NCBI GenBank assembly: GCA_016235445.1
Contig: JACRLB010000026.1
Span: 1-47,822, forward strand
Source: Chloroflexota bacterium
GTDB taxonomy: Bacteria; Chloroflexota; Anaerolineae; Anaerolineales; Villigracilaceae
Direction of reading: 5' to 3'
DNA: 47,822 nucleotides
Shown here: one piece after another, positions 18,159 to 25,455 of the stretch
Numbering within the stretch: position 1 is the stretch's first letter
Layout: every line of letters begins with the position of its first letter
Notes under the pieces: model-generated
What the model was told of the DNA's origin: nothing
The model's database searches: none
Seen by the model: only the letters and a program-made list of their open reading frames with translations
Translations under genes and position numbers: made by a program

Positions 18159-18896
18159 ATGGAAAATCAATTGCATAAAATCGCCCATGCGTTACAAGAA
18201 ACTCTGGAAGCCAGTCTTCGAGCAAGCAATAATGCCCATGTTCATTCTGTGTCAAAAGGCGATGCTACGGAAGAGAATTGGCTCAAATTGCTTCAAAGCC
18301 ATTTGCCCAGACGTTACGAAGCATCGAAGGCTTTTGTCATGGATTCAATGGGAGGCATAAGCGACCAAATAGATATAGTAGTCTATGACAGACAATATAC
18401 ACCTGTCTTATATAATCAGGATCGTCAGCCTTTTATTCCTGCTGAAAGCGTCTATGCAGTCTTTGAGGTAAAACCGAGCCTCAATCGTGAATATGTTATT
18501 TACGCTGGTGAAAAGGTCGCTTCCGTTCGGAAATTACTACGAACAAGCGCACAAATCACTCATGCAGGAGGAAAATTTGAACCACGGTCATTATTCCCAA
18601 TCTTGGGCGGTATTTTAACTTATGACAGTGAGTGGAAGCCTGGTCTTGGCGATTCCCTTTTGCGCACGCTTGATGAACTTGCTGTTAACCAAAAATTAGA
18701 CATAGGCTGCACCATCACAGAAGGCGCGTTTGAGGTCGAGTACCTTGGTAAAAAAACGCTATTGGCGAAAAGTGATGCCTCTGTCTCACTTGTAAATTTC
18801 TTTTTTCGGTTGCTTGCCAAACTTCAAAATTTAGGGACAGTTTCCGCGATTGATTACAAACAATATATTAACGCGATTGGAGGCAACATTCCTTAG
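18159..18896 (+). CDS. DUF6602-type protein, PD-(D/E)XK nuclease-like
   Basis: A 245-residue protein, ATG 18159 after AAGGATAATTCTT. The core GGISDQIDIVVYD ... YAVFEVKPSL supplies D72 and E103-x-K105, with E38/E39 in a preceding helix (ATEENWLKLL). This is the strand-turn-strand arrangement of a PD-(D/E)XK nuclease and agrees with DUF6602 proteins. It could cut DNA as an effector. It is 118 bp behind the defence operon on the same strand, and its last four bases overlap the 3' end of the convergent E2-like gene. It could therefore belong to the operon, serve as effector for the CD-NTase system, or be independent; the sequence does not decide. Confidence 0.65.
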   Translation: MENQLHKIAHALQETLEASLRASNNAHVHSVSKGDATEENWLKLLQSHLPRRYEASKAFVMDSMGGISDQIDIVVYDRQYTPVLYNQDRQPFIPAESVYAVFEVKPSLNREYVIYAGEKVASVRKLLRTSAQITHAGGKFEPRSLFPILGGILTYDSEWKPGLGDSLLRTLDELAVNQKLDIGCTITEGAFEVEYLGKKTLLAKSDASVSLVNFFFRLLAKLQNLGTVSAIDYKQYINAIGGNIP

Positions 18897-19306
18897 ACTG
18901 GCGACTTGTCAACGCTATGTGGTGCTTCCTCGCCAATCCATTCGCCTGTTGCCCGCCAGAACTCGTAACAAAACAACCATTCCGCTGTCCAGACAACGAG
19001 AGTGGATGCTAAAATATTTACCCCACGCCAAGGATAATCTTGTGGATGATATAAACACAGAGATCCATCAGGATAAAGATGCTTGGCGTTAGGATGTAAT
19101 TTAGGCGAAATCACCTCGACTTTTGGAGCAGTATATTCCTGATAACTTACCTTGATTAAGTATTCTGGCGATTGCGTTGTCGGCTTTAATTTCCCAAGCC
19201 AATAATTCCCTTTCTTGAAAAATTGAAAGTGCGGGAATGACACCTGCATTAATTGTTTCTGAACAACTAAAGAAACATGATGGCTGTTTCTAGGAATTGA
19301 CATCAT
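18893..19306 (-). CDS. prokaryotic E2-like (ubiquitin-conjugating fold) protein, CBASS Cap2-short type
   Basis: A 137-residue protein. Its ATG at 19306 overlaps the CD-NTase stop codon (ATGATG), so the two are coupled. The key segment is HLYPDGSLCLYHPQDYPW, with putative catalytic C84 and H76, followed by WTAEWLFCYEFWRATGEW and EAPH. This motif set is typical of bacterial E2-like proteins beside CD-NTases in short type II CBASS, where the E2 forms a thioester and conjugates the C-terminus of its CD-NTase to raise activity. No E1-adenylyltransferase or JAB peptidase is present, consistent with the short form. It converges on the DUF6602 gene with a 4-bp overlap. Confidence 0.75.
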   Translation of the reverse strand: MMSIPRNSHHVSLVVQKQLMQVSFPHFQFFKKGNYWLGKLKPTTQSPEYLIKVSYQEYTAPKVEVISPKLHPNAKHLYPDGSLCLYHPQDYPWRGVNILASTLVVWTAEWLFCYEFWRATGEWIGEEAPHSVDKSPV

Positions 19307-20394
19307 CTTCCAAAATAGCGGTGTTTAGGCGATTCCCAGGCTTTTTCCGACGCTGGCTTCTGTCCAGAAACATTTCCTGTCTTTGATACAAAGATGGATC
19401 CTCTAGCCAGGATAGATTTCAGGGCTTCATCCACGGTTGTTGGGAAGTATTCTTCGCCTCCATCCTCATTGAAAACATTCTGCCAAAGTTCAATTGCTTT
19501 TTCCTCATCTTCCGTTTCTAATGCCCTTGTTGCCCAATTTTTCGATTCCTCAATCCGACGCATGAAGGTCTCAAACTCAGCCCTTGTCCAGGATTTGGCT
19601 ACGTTATTACCTAACATTGGATCTTTGATAAGCGGCACAGCGCCATCCTTTTTAAATACGCCAATGTAGTCCTCGTAAACAGAAACAAGAAGACTATTGA
19701 ACAGTTCTCCATAGGACGAGTCTTCGATCTTAAGTTTTTTCGCATCGGCATGTTTATACACCATACATTCGAGCCAGTAACTTTTCGGTCTGCGATATTT
19801 CATTTGGACATCACGCCAATGTTTGAACATCTTATTTAATGGCACTATTTTCCCTTGCTGGTCTTGATTAAGGTTACTTAGCACTTGGCGGTAGCCAAGT
19901 GGATTGGATGACACCCATTTTGACAAATCTCTGTCAGGAACATCCAAAGGCATTGGAGAGTCACCTTCATAAATGGATGGAACAATATCCATATCAAATT
20001 CTTTTTCGTCAATAGTGACGTGAACTAATACGGATCTACGTTGCCGTTTTAAACTGAGTTCTGCATCTACTTTCCCATTCTCGTCTCCGAGAGCTTTTGG
20101 CAAACCATCCAGTGCATTCACTAATAGGTTAATCGTGGCTTTTGCACTATCATCTTTTTCTTTGTATTTTGGATCAACAAATAAGAGAATATCAACATCT
20201 TTAATTTGCTTTATGGCAGTATCACGAGCATACGAACCAGATAGTCGCGTATGAGGATCGACCGTGATAATTTTGTCGCACTCCTTCAGGAAATCCCGAA
20301 CTTTCGCTGGCAGCTCGACTGCCAATGATGTCCGATCTTCTTTGGGTTGAATCCTTGTGAGCAAAGTCAGAAAGTAATCTCGCAGGCTGTTCAT
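19303..20394 (-). CDS. CD-NTase (cGAS/DncV-like nucleotidyltransferase), CBASS signal synthase
   Basis: A 363-residue protein, ATG 20394 with GAGAGAG upstream. The nucleotidyltransferase signature is complete: G53-S54 in LSGSYARDTA, D67 and D69 in KDVDILLFVD, and a third acidic residue D136 in EFDMDIVPS. Such enzymes make cyclic or linear oligonucleotide second messengers on phage infection. The C-terminus ends HRYFGR, so the last glycine is penultimate, which matters if the E2-like partner conjugates the tail. It is third in a - strand group of DUF2188 protein, 107-aa protein, CD-NTase and E2-like protein. No standard CBASS effector (SAVED nuclease, patatin, TIR, NucC or membrane protein) is in this operon. 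Confidence 0.85.
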   Translation of the reverse strand: MNSLRDYFLTLLTRIQPKEDRTSLAVELPAKVRDFLKECDKIITVDPHTRLSGSYARDTAIKQIKDVDILLFVDPKYKEKDDSAKATINLLVNALDGLPKALGDENGKVDAELSLKRQRRSVLVHVTIDEKEFDMDIVPSIYEGDSPMPLDVPDRDLSKWVSSNPLGYRQVLSNLNQDQQGKIVPLNKMFKHWRDVQMKYRRPKSYWLECMVYKHADAKKLKIEDSSYGELFNSLLVSVYEDYIGVFKKDGAVPLIKDPMLGNNVAKSWTRAEFETFMRRIEESKNWATRALETEDEEKAIELWQNVFNEDGGEEYFPTTVDEALKSILARGSIFVSKTGNVSGQKPASEKAWESPKHRYFGR

Positions 20395-20403
20395 TTTCTC
20401 TCT

Positions 20404-20727
20404 CTAAAGCCCCAATTGTTTCTTTGCCCACTCCGCCCCTGCTTTCTCCATCATTTCCTGCCAGTTGGCAAATTTTGTTGTTTTGGCAATATGGACATCC
20501 CATTCTTGGTCTGGTATGGCTTTGAAATCTTCTTCCGAATCGACTTTGAAACCACCTGCCTCAATCAGTTCTTCCAAAGTGGAAAAGTTTGTGTATTTTT
20601 GCATGAAATATGAATTGAACAATTCGGAAAAGGGAACCTCATGTTCTCCGTGAAGCACTTCAGCTTTTCTTTCCAAATCTTCAAACTTTTGTTGAAACTC
20701 TTTAAGACCTGTAATTTTAAACGTCAT
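20404..20727 (-). CDS. conserved 107-aa protein of unknown function upstream of the CD-NTase
   Basis: A 107-residue acidic protein starting ATG 20727 with AGGAGG seven bases upstream, that ribosome site overlapping the DUF2188 stop codon. The sequence begins MTFKITGLKEFQQKFEDLE, then contains ELFNSYFMQKYTNFSTLEEL and ends EWAKKQLGL. Similar small proteins occur in plasmids, prophages and defence islands without an assigned role; the first 20 residues vaguely resemble the start of HK97 gp10-like proteins but the rest does not. It is nine bases ahead of the CD-NTase. It might be an accessory or a regulator of the CBASS-like set. Confidence 0.6.
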   Translation of the reverse strand: MTFKITGLKEFQQKFEDLERKAEVLHGEHEVPFSELFNSYFMQKYTNFSTLEELIEAGGFKVDSEEDFKAIPDQEWDVHIAKTTKFANWQEMMEKAGAEWAKKQLGL

Positions 20728-20736
20728 TTGAGCCTC

Positions 20737-20973
20737 CTAATGCTCTTTGTCTTGAGGGGGATTGGGGTCGTTGCCATATGAATCATGGCTTTGGATTGTT
20801 CCGTCCTTGCGTTGAGTAATAACATTTACTTTGTTGTTTTTCCCAACCTGACGTCCTTTTTCCTCAGCCTCGGCTTTTGTAGGTGTTACAACAATGCTTC
20901 GTTGAGCCTTTTCTCGCTTGACAGCCCATCCACCCTTGTGTGGAACGATCCAGATATTGCCTTTCTTAGCCAT
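20737..20973 (-). CDS. DUF2188-like small protein
   Basis: A 78-residue protein. I choose ATG 20973 (MAKKGNIWIVPHKGGWAV) because AAGGAAAGGC precedes it, although the frame is open back to 21099. The pattern IWIVPHKGGWAVKREK..RSIVVTPTKAEAEEKGR is typical of DUF2188, a short beta-alpha fold found in mobile elements and defence contexts. It is the first gene of the CD-NTase operon and is followed directly by the 107-aa gene through a TAGGAGG stop/ribosome-site overlap. A large inverted repeat lies 47-88 bp upstream of the start. Function is unknown. Confidence 0.6.
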   Translation of the reverse strand: MAKKGNIWIVPHKGGWAVKREKAQRSIVVTPTKAEAEEKGRQVGKNNKVNVITQRKDGTIQSHDSYGNDPNPPQDKEH

Positions 20974-21019
20974 TATGCCTTTCCTTGCTCGTAAAGCCAA
21001 TTTAGAACAAATGTTGCCG

Positions 21020-21061
21020 CCACATATACTGGTCAAATCGATTGTTGACCCATATATATGG
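21020..21061. promoter_or_regulatory. 42-bp inverted repeat upstream of the CD-NTase operon, candidate operator
   Basis: Left arm CCACATATACTGGTCAA (21020-21036) and right arm TTGACCCATATATATGG (21045-21061) are inverted copies matching at 14 of 17 positions around an 8-bp spacer. The right arm itself contains the 12-bp palindrome CCATATATATGG. Long arms with AT-rich centres are typical of binding sites for dimeric or tetrameric regulators, and the arms contain promoter-like TTGACC and TATAT stretches. No regulator gene is adjacent. Confidence 0.5.
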
Positions 21062-21142
21062 CTCTTTGATTGTTTATAGCACGCATGTTCAGAAACCACA
21101 AGGGGCTCTTATCTTAAAAGATTGTCCTCCCAAGAATCAAAA

Positions 21143-21173
21143 AAGCCCCTGATTTTCAACTAATCAGGGGCTT
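21143..21173 (-). terminator. rho-independent terminator of the - strand mobile-element operon
   Basis: A perfect 12-bp stem, AAGCCCCTGATT (21143-21154) with AATCAGGGGCTT (21162-21173) and a 7-nt loop. Read on the - strand it is followed by TTTTTTG, a classical terminator tail. It lies just after the DUF6011-like gene and separates the element from the CBASS-like operon. Confidence 0.85.
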
Positions 21174-21178
21174 GCTGT

Positions 21179-21607
21179 CTATATAAACCTGAACCTTATC
21201 AAGTATTGTTGCAGCCTTTCATGTGAAATCACCCTTCCGCTGTAGCCCTCCCGCCATGAGCCATCTTCCAAAGGGATGTACACCAGCGGCTTTCTCGCTG
21301 GCAACACCAATCCGCATTGGAATGGCAATCGGGTCTCAAACAATCGTCGGCGTTCCTCCCTGCGTCTGTGAAACAACTCTCTCTTGCTCAGCTGTTTCTT
21401 TGGCAATTCACCCGCGAAAATGAGGGCTTGCACTTGGTCTGGAGTCTTGTCAGAATAAGCCGCACGAGAAATCGGTTTGCTCTGAACACGAATACTTCTC
21501 CCAGAGGTGGATTTAATCCCCGAACACTTGGGACCCATCCCGATTGCAATGCTCAGGGAGGATTTCAACCGCCGACCGCATTTCTTGCATTTTGGTTGTT
21601 TTTCCAT
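21179..21607 (-). CDS. small zinc-finger protein, DUF6011-like
   Basis: A 142-residue protein. The ATG at 21607 is chosen since GGAGG lies five bases upstream; an overlapping ATG at 21610 is too close to it. The N-terminal MEKQPKCKKCGRRLKSSLSI continues with AIGMGPKCSG, the CxxCxRxL...S...GxGPxC zinc-binding module of DUF6011. The rest is basic, with RRREERRR, and ends with VYIPLEDGSWREGYSGRVI. It probably binds nucleic acid. It is the last gene of the - strand block, after a hairpin that follows the methylase-helicase gene. Confidence 0.6.
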   Translation of the reverse strand: MEKQPKCKKCGRRLKSSLSIAIGMGPKCSGIKSTSGRSIRVQSKPISRAAYSDKTPDQVQALIFAGELPKKQLSKRELFHRRREERRRLFETRLPFQCGLVLPARKPLVYIPLEDGSWREGYSGRVISHERLQQYLIRFRFI

Positions 21608-21630
21608 CATAACCTCCATCAAAGGATAGC

Positions 21631-21657
21631 GCAGTCCGGGCTGCACACCCGGACTGC
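21631..21657 (-). repeat. intercistronic hairpin
   Basis: A perfect 10-bp stem GCAGTCCGGG (21631-21640) with CCCGGACTGC (21648-21657) and a 7-nt loop, placed between the methylase-helicase stop and the GGAGG site of the next gene. No strong T-run follows, so an mRNA-protecting or translation-insulating role is as likely as termination. Confidence 0.7.
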
Positions 21658-21663
21658 TGTCGT

Positions 21664-24600
21664 TTAGAAAAGCGATACTTGATTTTGCGTTGCCTGTTTG
21701 GAACGGGGTCTGCCTACCGATTTCCCCGCGACGCCTCTTTGTGTCATCCAGTCAGACCAGGAAACTGTCTTGGGCATTTCCGGGACAGGCAACGGCGCAC
21801 TTGGAGCCGTTGGACATCCCATTGGAGAATTCGAGACAACCACTTCATCGGCAAACAGCGATTGTAGGTCTGGAAGATCAGCTGAATCCAATGCTTCACG
21901 CGCCAACTTCATAAGGATGTCTCCTTCCTCCTCAGGTACAATGGCGCCGCCCACATTATCACCATACAACAACTGGGCTGCTTTCATTTTCGCACCGATG
22001 AGCGCCAAGGCTCGCGACTCCATTGTGTCGTTGTAGACCGAGAAGATTGCCTTGACCGGTTTCGTCTGCCCCAAGCGCCAAACCCGCCTGAGGCTTTGCC
22101 AAAGCACATAGAGCGAGTATTCAATCTCAAGAAACACAACTGACGAGAAGGCGATCAGATCCAACCCGGTTGCCACGAGTTTGGGATTCACCACCAGAGC
22201 ATCCAACCCGATGACACGCCTCGCGATCCATTCCTCACGTTTTCGTGGATTGACGCCGCTTGACAGAACCTCGGCGCGCACCCCGCCATCCCGCAAGATT
22301 TTCAAGATACGATCCTGAATGTCCCGCGTTCCCGTCTGGCGCAGGTAGATCAACACCTTGCGTCCCTGCTGGCGTTCAGCACGACAGAAATCCACAAGCC
22401 AGGACTCTTTGGGCATGGTTTCGTCATCGACCACAGCCGGCAGTTCCATCAATTCCTTTCGTCGAATTACTTCTCCTTTCTGATTAACTTCATCCACCTC
22501 CACCACTTCATTTCGGAAGGCGGAATTTGGGCGTGCCAAAGTCCATTGCAACCAGGTGGAAAGATAGCGTCTGTTCTTGATCGCCAGGTCACGCAACTTC
22601 TTTGCCATCGAACGATATTGCCCACCCTGCTCATCCGTCATCGTGAGTGTCACTACCTCTTCTGCGTAATGAGGCAGAGCGAGACCTAGATCTTTCAGGG
22701 ACAGGAATACAGTTGTATCGAGCAGGCGGTTTACAATGGCGGGCGAAATCCCGGGTTGCTCCTTTGCCTGATTCTGGTATCGCCGATTTCCAGTGAAACC
22801 ATCCTCATCCCCATCTTCCGTGGCGCGCTTGCTCTTGCGGGTCATCTCCAACACACCATACAATCTTGCCCAGCGTTTTTCATCGTTGAAGGCAAAGTCT
22901 TTTCGCACACTGGCATTCAGGCGATGGAGCAGCCAAAAGATGGATGTGCTTCGACCGCCAAAGAAGGTTCCGGTCAAGGTCAGGGTGTATTTGGTTGAGG
23001 CAACCAGTTGATGAAAAGCGATCCCCCGATCCGATGCCTTGGCTGCAAGTTCGTGGCACTCATCTGCGATCAGCAGCTTGAATGCGCCTCTGGCTTGTTT
23101 CGCAATATATTCGGCGATTGCCCAGCGGCGTCCAGTGAACTGGAACAACGGAGTGCCGCAAATCCGTTTTCCCCAAACCGGCTTCCTGTTTTCATCTTGT
23201 ACAAGCCTGCCTTTATCATCGAGTTCATATCCGCTGATTTCAGCCTCACAAAATCGGCGTTTGTCACCAAGGTCATCCAGACTGGTTGCCACCTTGGTAA
23301 AACCACCTGGTAGATTGATCTGAATTGGCGAGCCGCATGTTGGGCATGTCAGGGCTTCAAACACCCGCCCATCTTCATCATCCACAAACCTTTTACGCAT
23401 CACGGCATGTTCCCAACCTGCGCCATATTTTGCGGAGGTATGGGCAATCACGGCAACTGCCCTTTGCCCCAGTTCGCCTGCTTCATAAAGTTTTAGGAAC
23501 CTGCTCACATCATTTACATCGCCTGGATCATCTACATTGCGACCAATCCGCTTCAATTCCATAGCTCTTGCACCTGGGATGGTCTCTTCGATTTCCCTGA
23601 TCCATTTGGGCACAAGATGAGGTGGACATACCACAATGGCAGGATAGGCATTCAGAAGTTCCATGACCGCTGAACCCACTGAGCTTTTCCCTACGCCCAT
23701 TTCGCCTTGCACATTTCCAACGCCGTGTTTCTTTATCGCCCTGGCAACACCGGCTGCGATATGACGTTGTGTTGGCAGTAATCCTGGTTTCTCCTGCCCA
23801 GGCAATGGCTTACGATTTGTTCCAAGCGTATCAAGGATCGCAGTTTCCTCTGATGTCGGATCGAAGTTGTACAACGGTCGATATGTGGACAGGATGTGTG
23901 CTCCAATCTGATCTCCATACTTGTGCATGAACTTGGAGAGCGGATCAACGGTATCAATGATCTCGATCCCGCTTTGGCGCAAGATGGCAACCGTGGACAC
24001 GAAGCGGTCACGGAAGATTTCGGAAGTCACATTCCCTTTCTTGTCCGTGTTTTCCTCGACCTTCTCCGTGACTTTCACGACCCGACCTTTTACCAGCATG
24101 GGTTTGCCGTCTTCATCCATCAGTCGTAGCGTTCCCATCATGCCGGATGCCATCAACATCGCGATGTGACCCTTCTTTAAGGGCATGACCGGTTGCTTCA
24201 ACTCACCCAAGCCGCGCGAAGGATTGAGCAGGTCCAGCCATTCCTTTGAAGAATGCAATCCACGTTTTTGTGTCGCATCCACAATCTCTTCCGGCTGCCA
24301 GTCCAGGCGGGAGAAGCGGATGGGTTGCCCTCCCGATCCCTTGTCGATGGCAGGAAGTAATTCATACAACGGTTCTTCCGCTTCCACCAACATGGGCGGT
24401 TCCACATCTGCCCATGCTTGCACCTGATGGACTTCTTCATGGGATGGGATCTTGTACTTCACCCGCTTGGTCGCCAGCACGACGACTTGGTTGAATCCCG
24501 TTTCAGGATAGCGGTAGATGCGGATGTTTTCGTAATACCCAGCCAGATGAGACGCCACATCCAGATCATGTAGAAGCTGATGCGGGACGATGTAGATCAA

Positions 24601-24984
24601 TACACCACCGCGCATCAATTTGGGTGTGGTGGATTTCAGGAACTCCAACTCCAGGCGCTTTTGATCACCCAGACGATCATGGCTATAGGGTGGGTTGAGA
24701 AACAACAGCGTTATCGACTCACTGGTCAGATGACAGGAACCCCAGGGTGTATTGAACAGGCGGTCCATTTTTTCAGCAGCGAGTGCGGCACGAGCTGGGG
24801 AAAGTTCTGCACCCCAGCTCTGGCAGTTCAATGCTTTTGCCAGGATGGAAGCAGCAGTGCCTTCACCGGCGCAGGGATCGAGTAATCTTCCAGTATCGGC
24901 AGGTTGGAAATAGGTTTTGAGTAATTGGGCTACAGTCATTGACGTCTGGTAATAGCCCATCTTCTCCAAAGCGGGAGGACGCAT
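21664..24984 (-). CDS. DNA methylase-SNF2/DEAD helicase fusion (DUF6094-like N-terminus)
   Basis: An 1106-residue protein starting at ATG 24984 (MRPPALEKMGYYQTS), preceded by AAAGGAGA; the frame is open to 25029, but that stretch is a hairpin. SAM-binding motif I DPCAGEG is at residues 36-42 and catalytic NPPY at 97-100, an adenine-methylase signature as in DUF6094. A helicase follows: Walker A GEMGVGKSS near 425-433, DECH near 641, a CPTC/C..C zinc-ribbon insertion between them, and the terminal SLRRVWRLGQT motif near 966. A protein that both methylates and remodels DNA would suit protection of an incoming mobile element from host restriction; that role is inferred from context. Such fusions occur in conjugative elements. 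Confidence 0.8.
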   Translation of the reverse strand: MRPPALEKMGYYQTSMTVAQLLKTYFQPADTGRLLDPCAGEGTAASILAKALNCQSWGAELSPARAALAAEKMDRLFNTPWGSCHLTSESITLLFLNPPYSHDRLGDQKRLELEFLKSTTPKLMRGGVLIYIVPHQLLHDLDVASHLAGYYENIRIYRYPETGFNQVVVLATKRVKYKIPSHEEVHQVQAWADVEPPMLVEAEEPLYELLPAIDKGSGGQPIRFSRLDWQPEEIVDATQKRGLHSSKEWLDLLNPSRGLGELKQPVMPLKKGHIAMLMASGMMGTLRLMDEDGKPMLVKGRVVKVTEKVEENTDKKGNVTSEIFRDRFVSTVAILRQSGIEIIDTVDPLSKFMHKYGDQIGAHILSTYRPLYNFDPTSEETAILDTLGTNRKPLPGQEKPGLLPTQRHIAAGVARAIKKHGVGNVQGEMGVGKSSVGSAVMELLNAYPAIVVCPPHLVPKWIREIEETIPGARAMELKRIGRNVDDPGDVNDVSRFLKLYEAGELGQRAVAVIAHTSAKYGAGWEHAVMRKRFVDDEDGRVFEALTCPTCGSPIQINLPGGFTKVATSLDDLGDKRRFCEAEISGYELDDKGRLVQDENRKPVWGKRICGTPLFQFTGRRWAIAEYIAKQARGAFKLLIADECHELAAKASDRGIAFHQLVASTKYTLTLTGTFFGGRSTSIFWLLHRLNASVRKDFAFNDEKRWARLYGVLEMTRKSKRATEDGDEDGFTGNRRYQNQAKEQPGISPAIVNRLLDTTVFLSLKDLGLALPHYAEEVVTLTMTDEQGGQYRSMAKKLRDLAIKNRRYLSTWLQWTLARPNSAFRNEVVEVDEVNQKGEVIRRKELMELPAVVDDETMPKESWLVDFCRAERQQGRKVLIYLRQTGTRDIQDRILKILRDGGVRAEVLSSGVNPRKREEWIARRVIGLDALVVNPKLVATGLDLIAFSSVVFLEIEYSLYVLWQSLRRVWRLGQTKPVKAIFSVYNDTMESRALALIGAKMKAAQLLYGDNVGGAIVPEEEGDILMKLAREALDSADLPDLQSLFADEVVVSNSPMGCPTAPSAPLPVPEMPKTVSWSDWMTQRGVAGKSVGRPRSKQATQNQVSLF

Positions 24985-25008
24985 ATCAAATCTCCTTTTG
25001 AAAATAAA

Positions 25009-25036
25009 ATCCCCCACACCAAATGGCATGGGGGAT
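25009..25036 (-). terminator. hairpin with T-rich tail ahead of the methylase-helicase gene
   Basis: Stem ATCCCCCA (25009-25016) with TGGGGGAT (25029-25036). On the - strand it is followed by TTTATTTTC, a terminator-like tail, and then directly by the AAAGGAGA ribosome site of the next gene. With about 25 bases to the start codon there is little room for a separate promoter, so it may act as an attenuator. Confidence 0.65.
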
Positions 25037-25055
25037 CAAGTTGAATTTTGTTTAC

Positions 25056-25445
25056 TTACTTAACTTTACAGAACAACCGCCCGGCGATGTTCACAAAGCC
25101 GAGCGGTTCATTCTTTTCCAGGTCAACGAACTCCGGCAATCCGCGAGACCAGTCCGACTCTGAATGACGGAACTGGATCACCAGCGTGCGATGTTCCTTG
25201 CGGAGATCGGTCCACAACTGCCAGACCTCTCCACGTCCATCACAGATGGTGAATTCGAAGCGCTGGAGGGCTGCTTCTGCCATAACTTGTTTCTTTGTCT
25301 TCACTGGAATTTTCACATCCACGAACTTCAGCAGATGCTGCCAGTCGGCTTTGCGCATTTGCGCCAGCCAGTATGCCAGGGGATCGTTCGAATTCAAGGC
25401 TTTGTTCATATCGAAGATCTCCTCTGCGGGAATGGAACGTAACAT
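25056..25445 (-). CDS. conserved mobile-element protein of unknown function, 129 aa
   Basis: A 129-residue soluble protein, ATG 25445, with AGGAGG six bases upstream that overlaps the stop of the preceding gene (TAGGAGG). No family is recognised. The first half is helical (NDPLAYWLAQMRKADWQHLLKFV); the second half is beta-rich (RFEFTICDGRGEVWQLWTDL) with several aromatic residues. It is cotranscribed with the 358-aa gene upstream and followed by a terminator-like hairpin. Confidence 0.6.
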   Translation of the reverse strand: MLRSIPAEEIFDMNKALNSNDPLAYWLAQMRKADWQHLLKFVDVKIPVKTKKQVMAEAALQRFEFTICDGRGEVWQLWTDLRKEHRTLVIQFRHSESDWSRGLPEFVDLEKNEPLGFVNIAGRLFCKVK

Positions 25446-25455
25446 GGGTTGCCTC

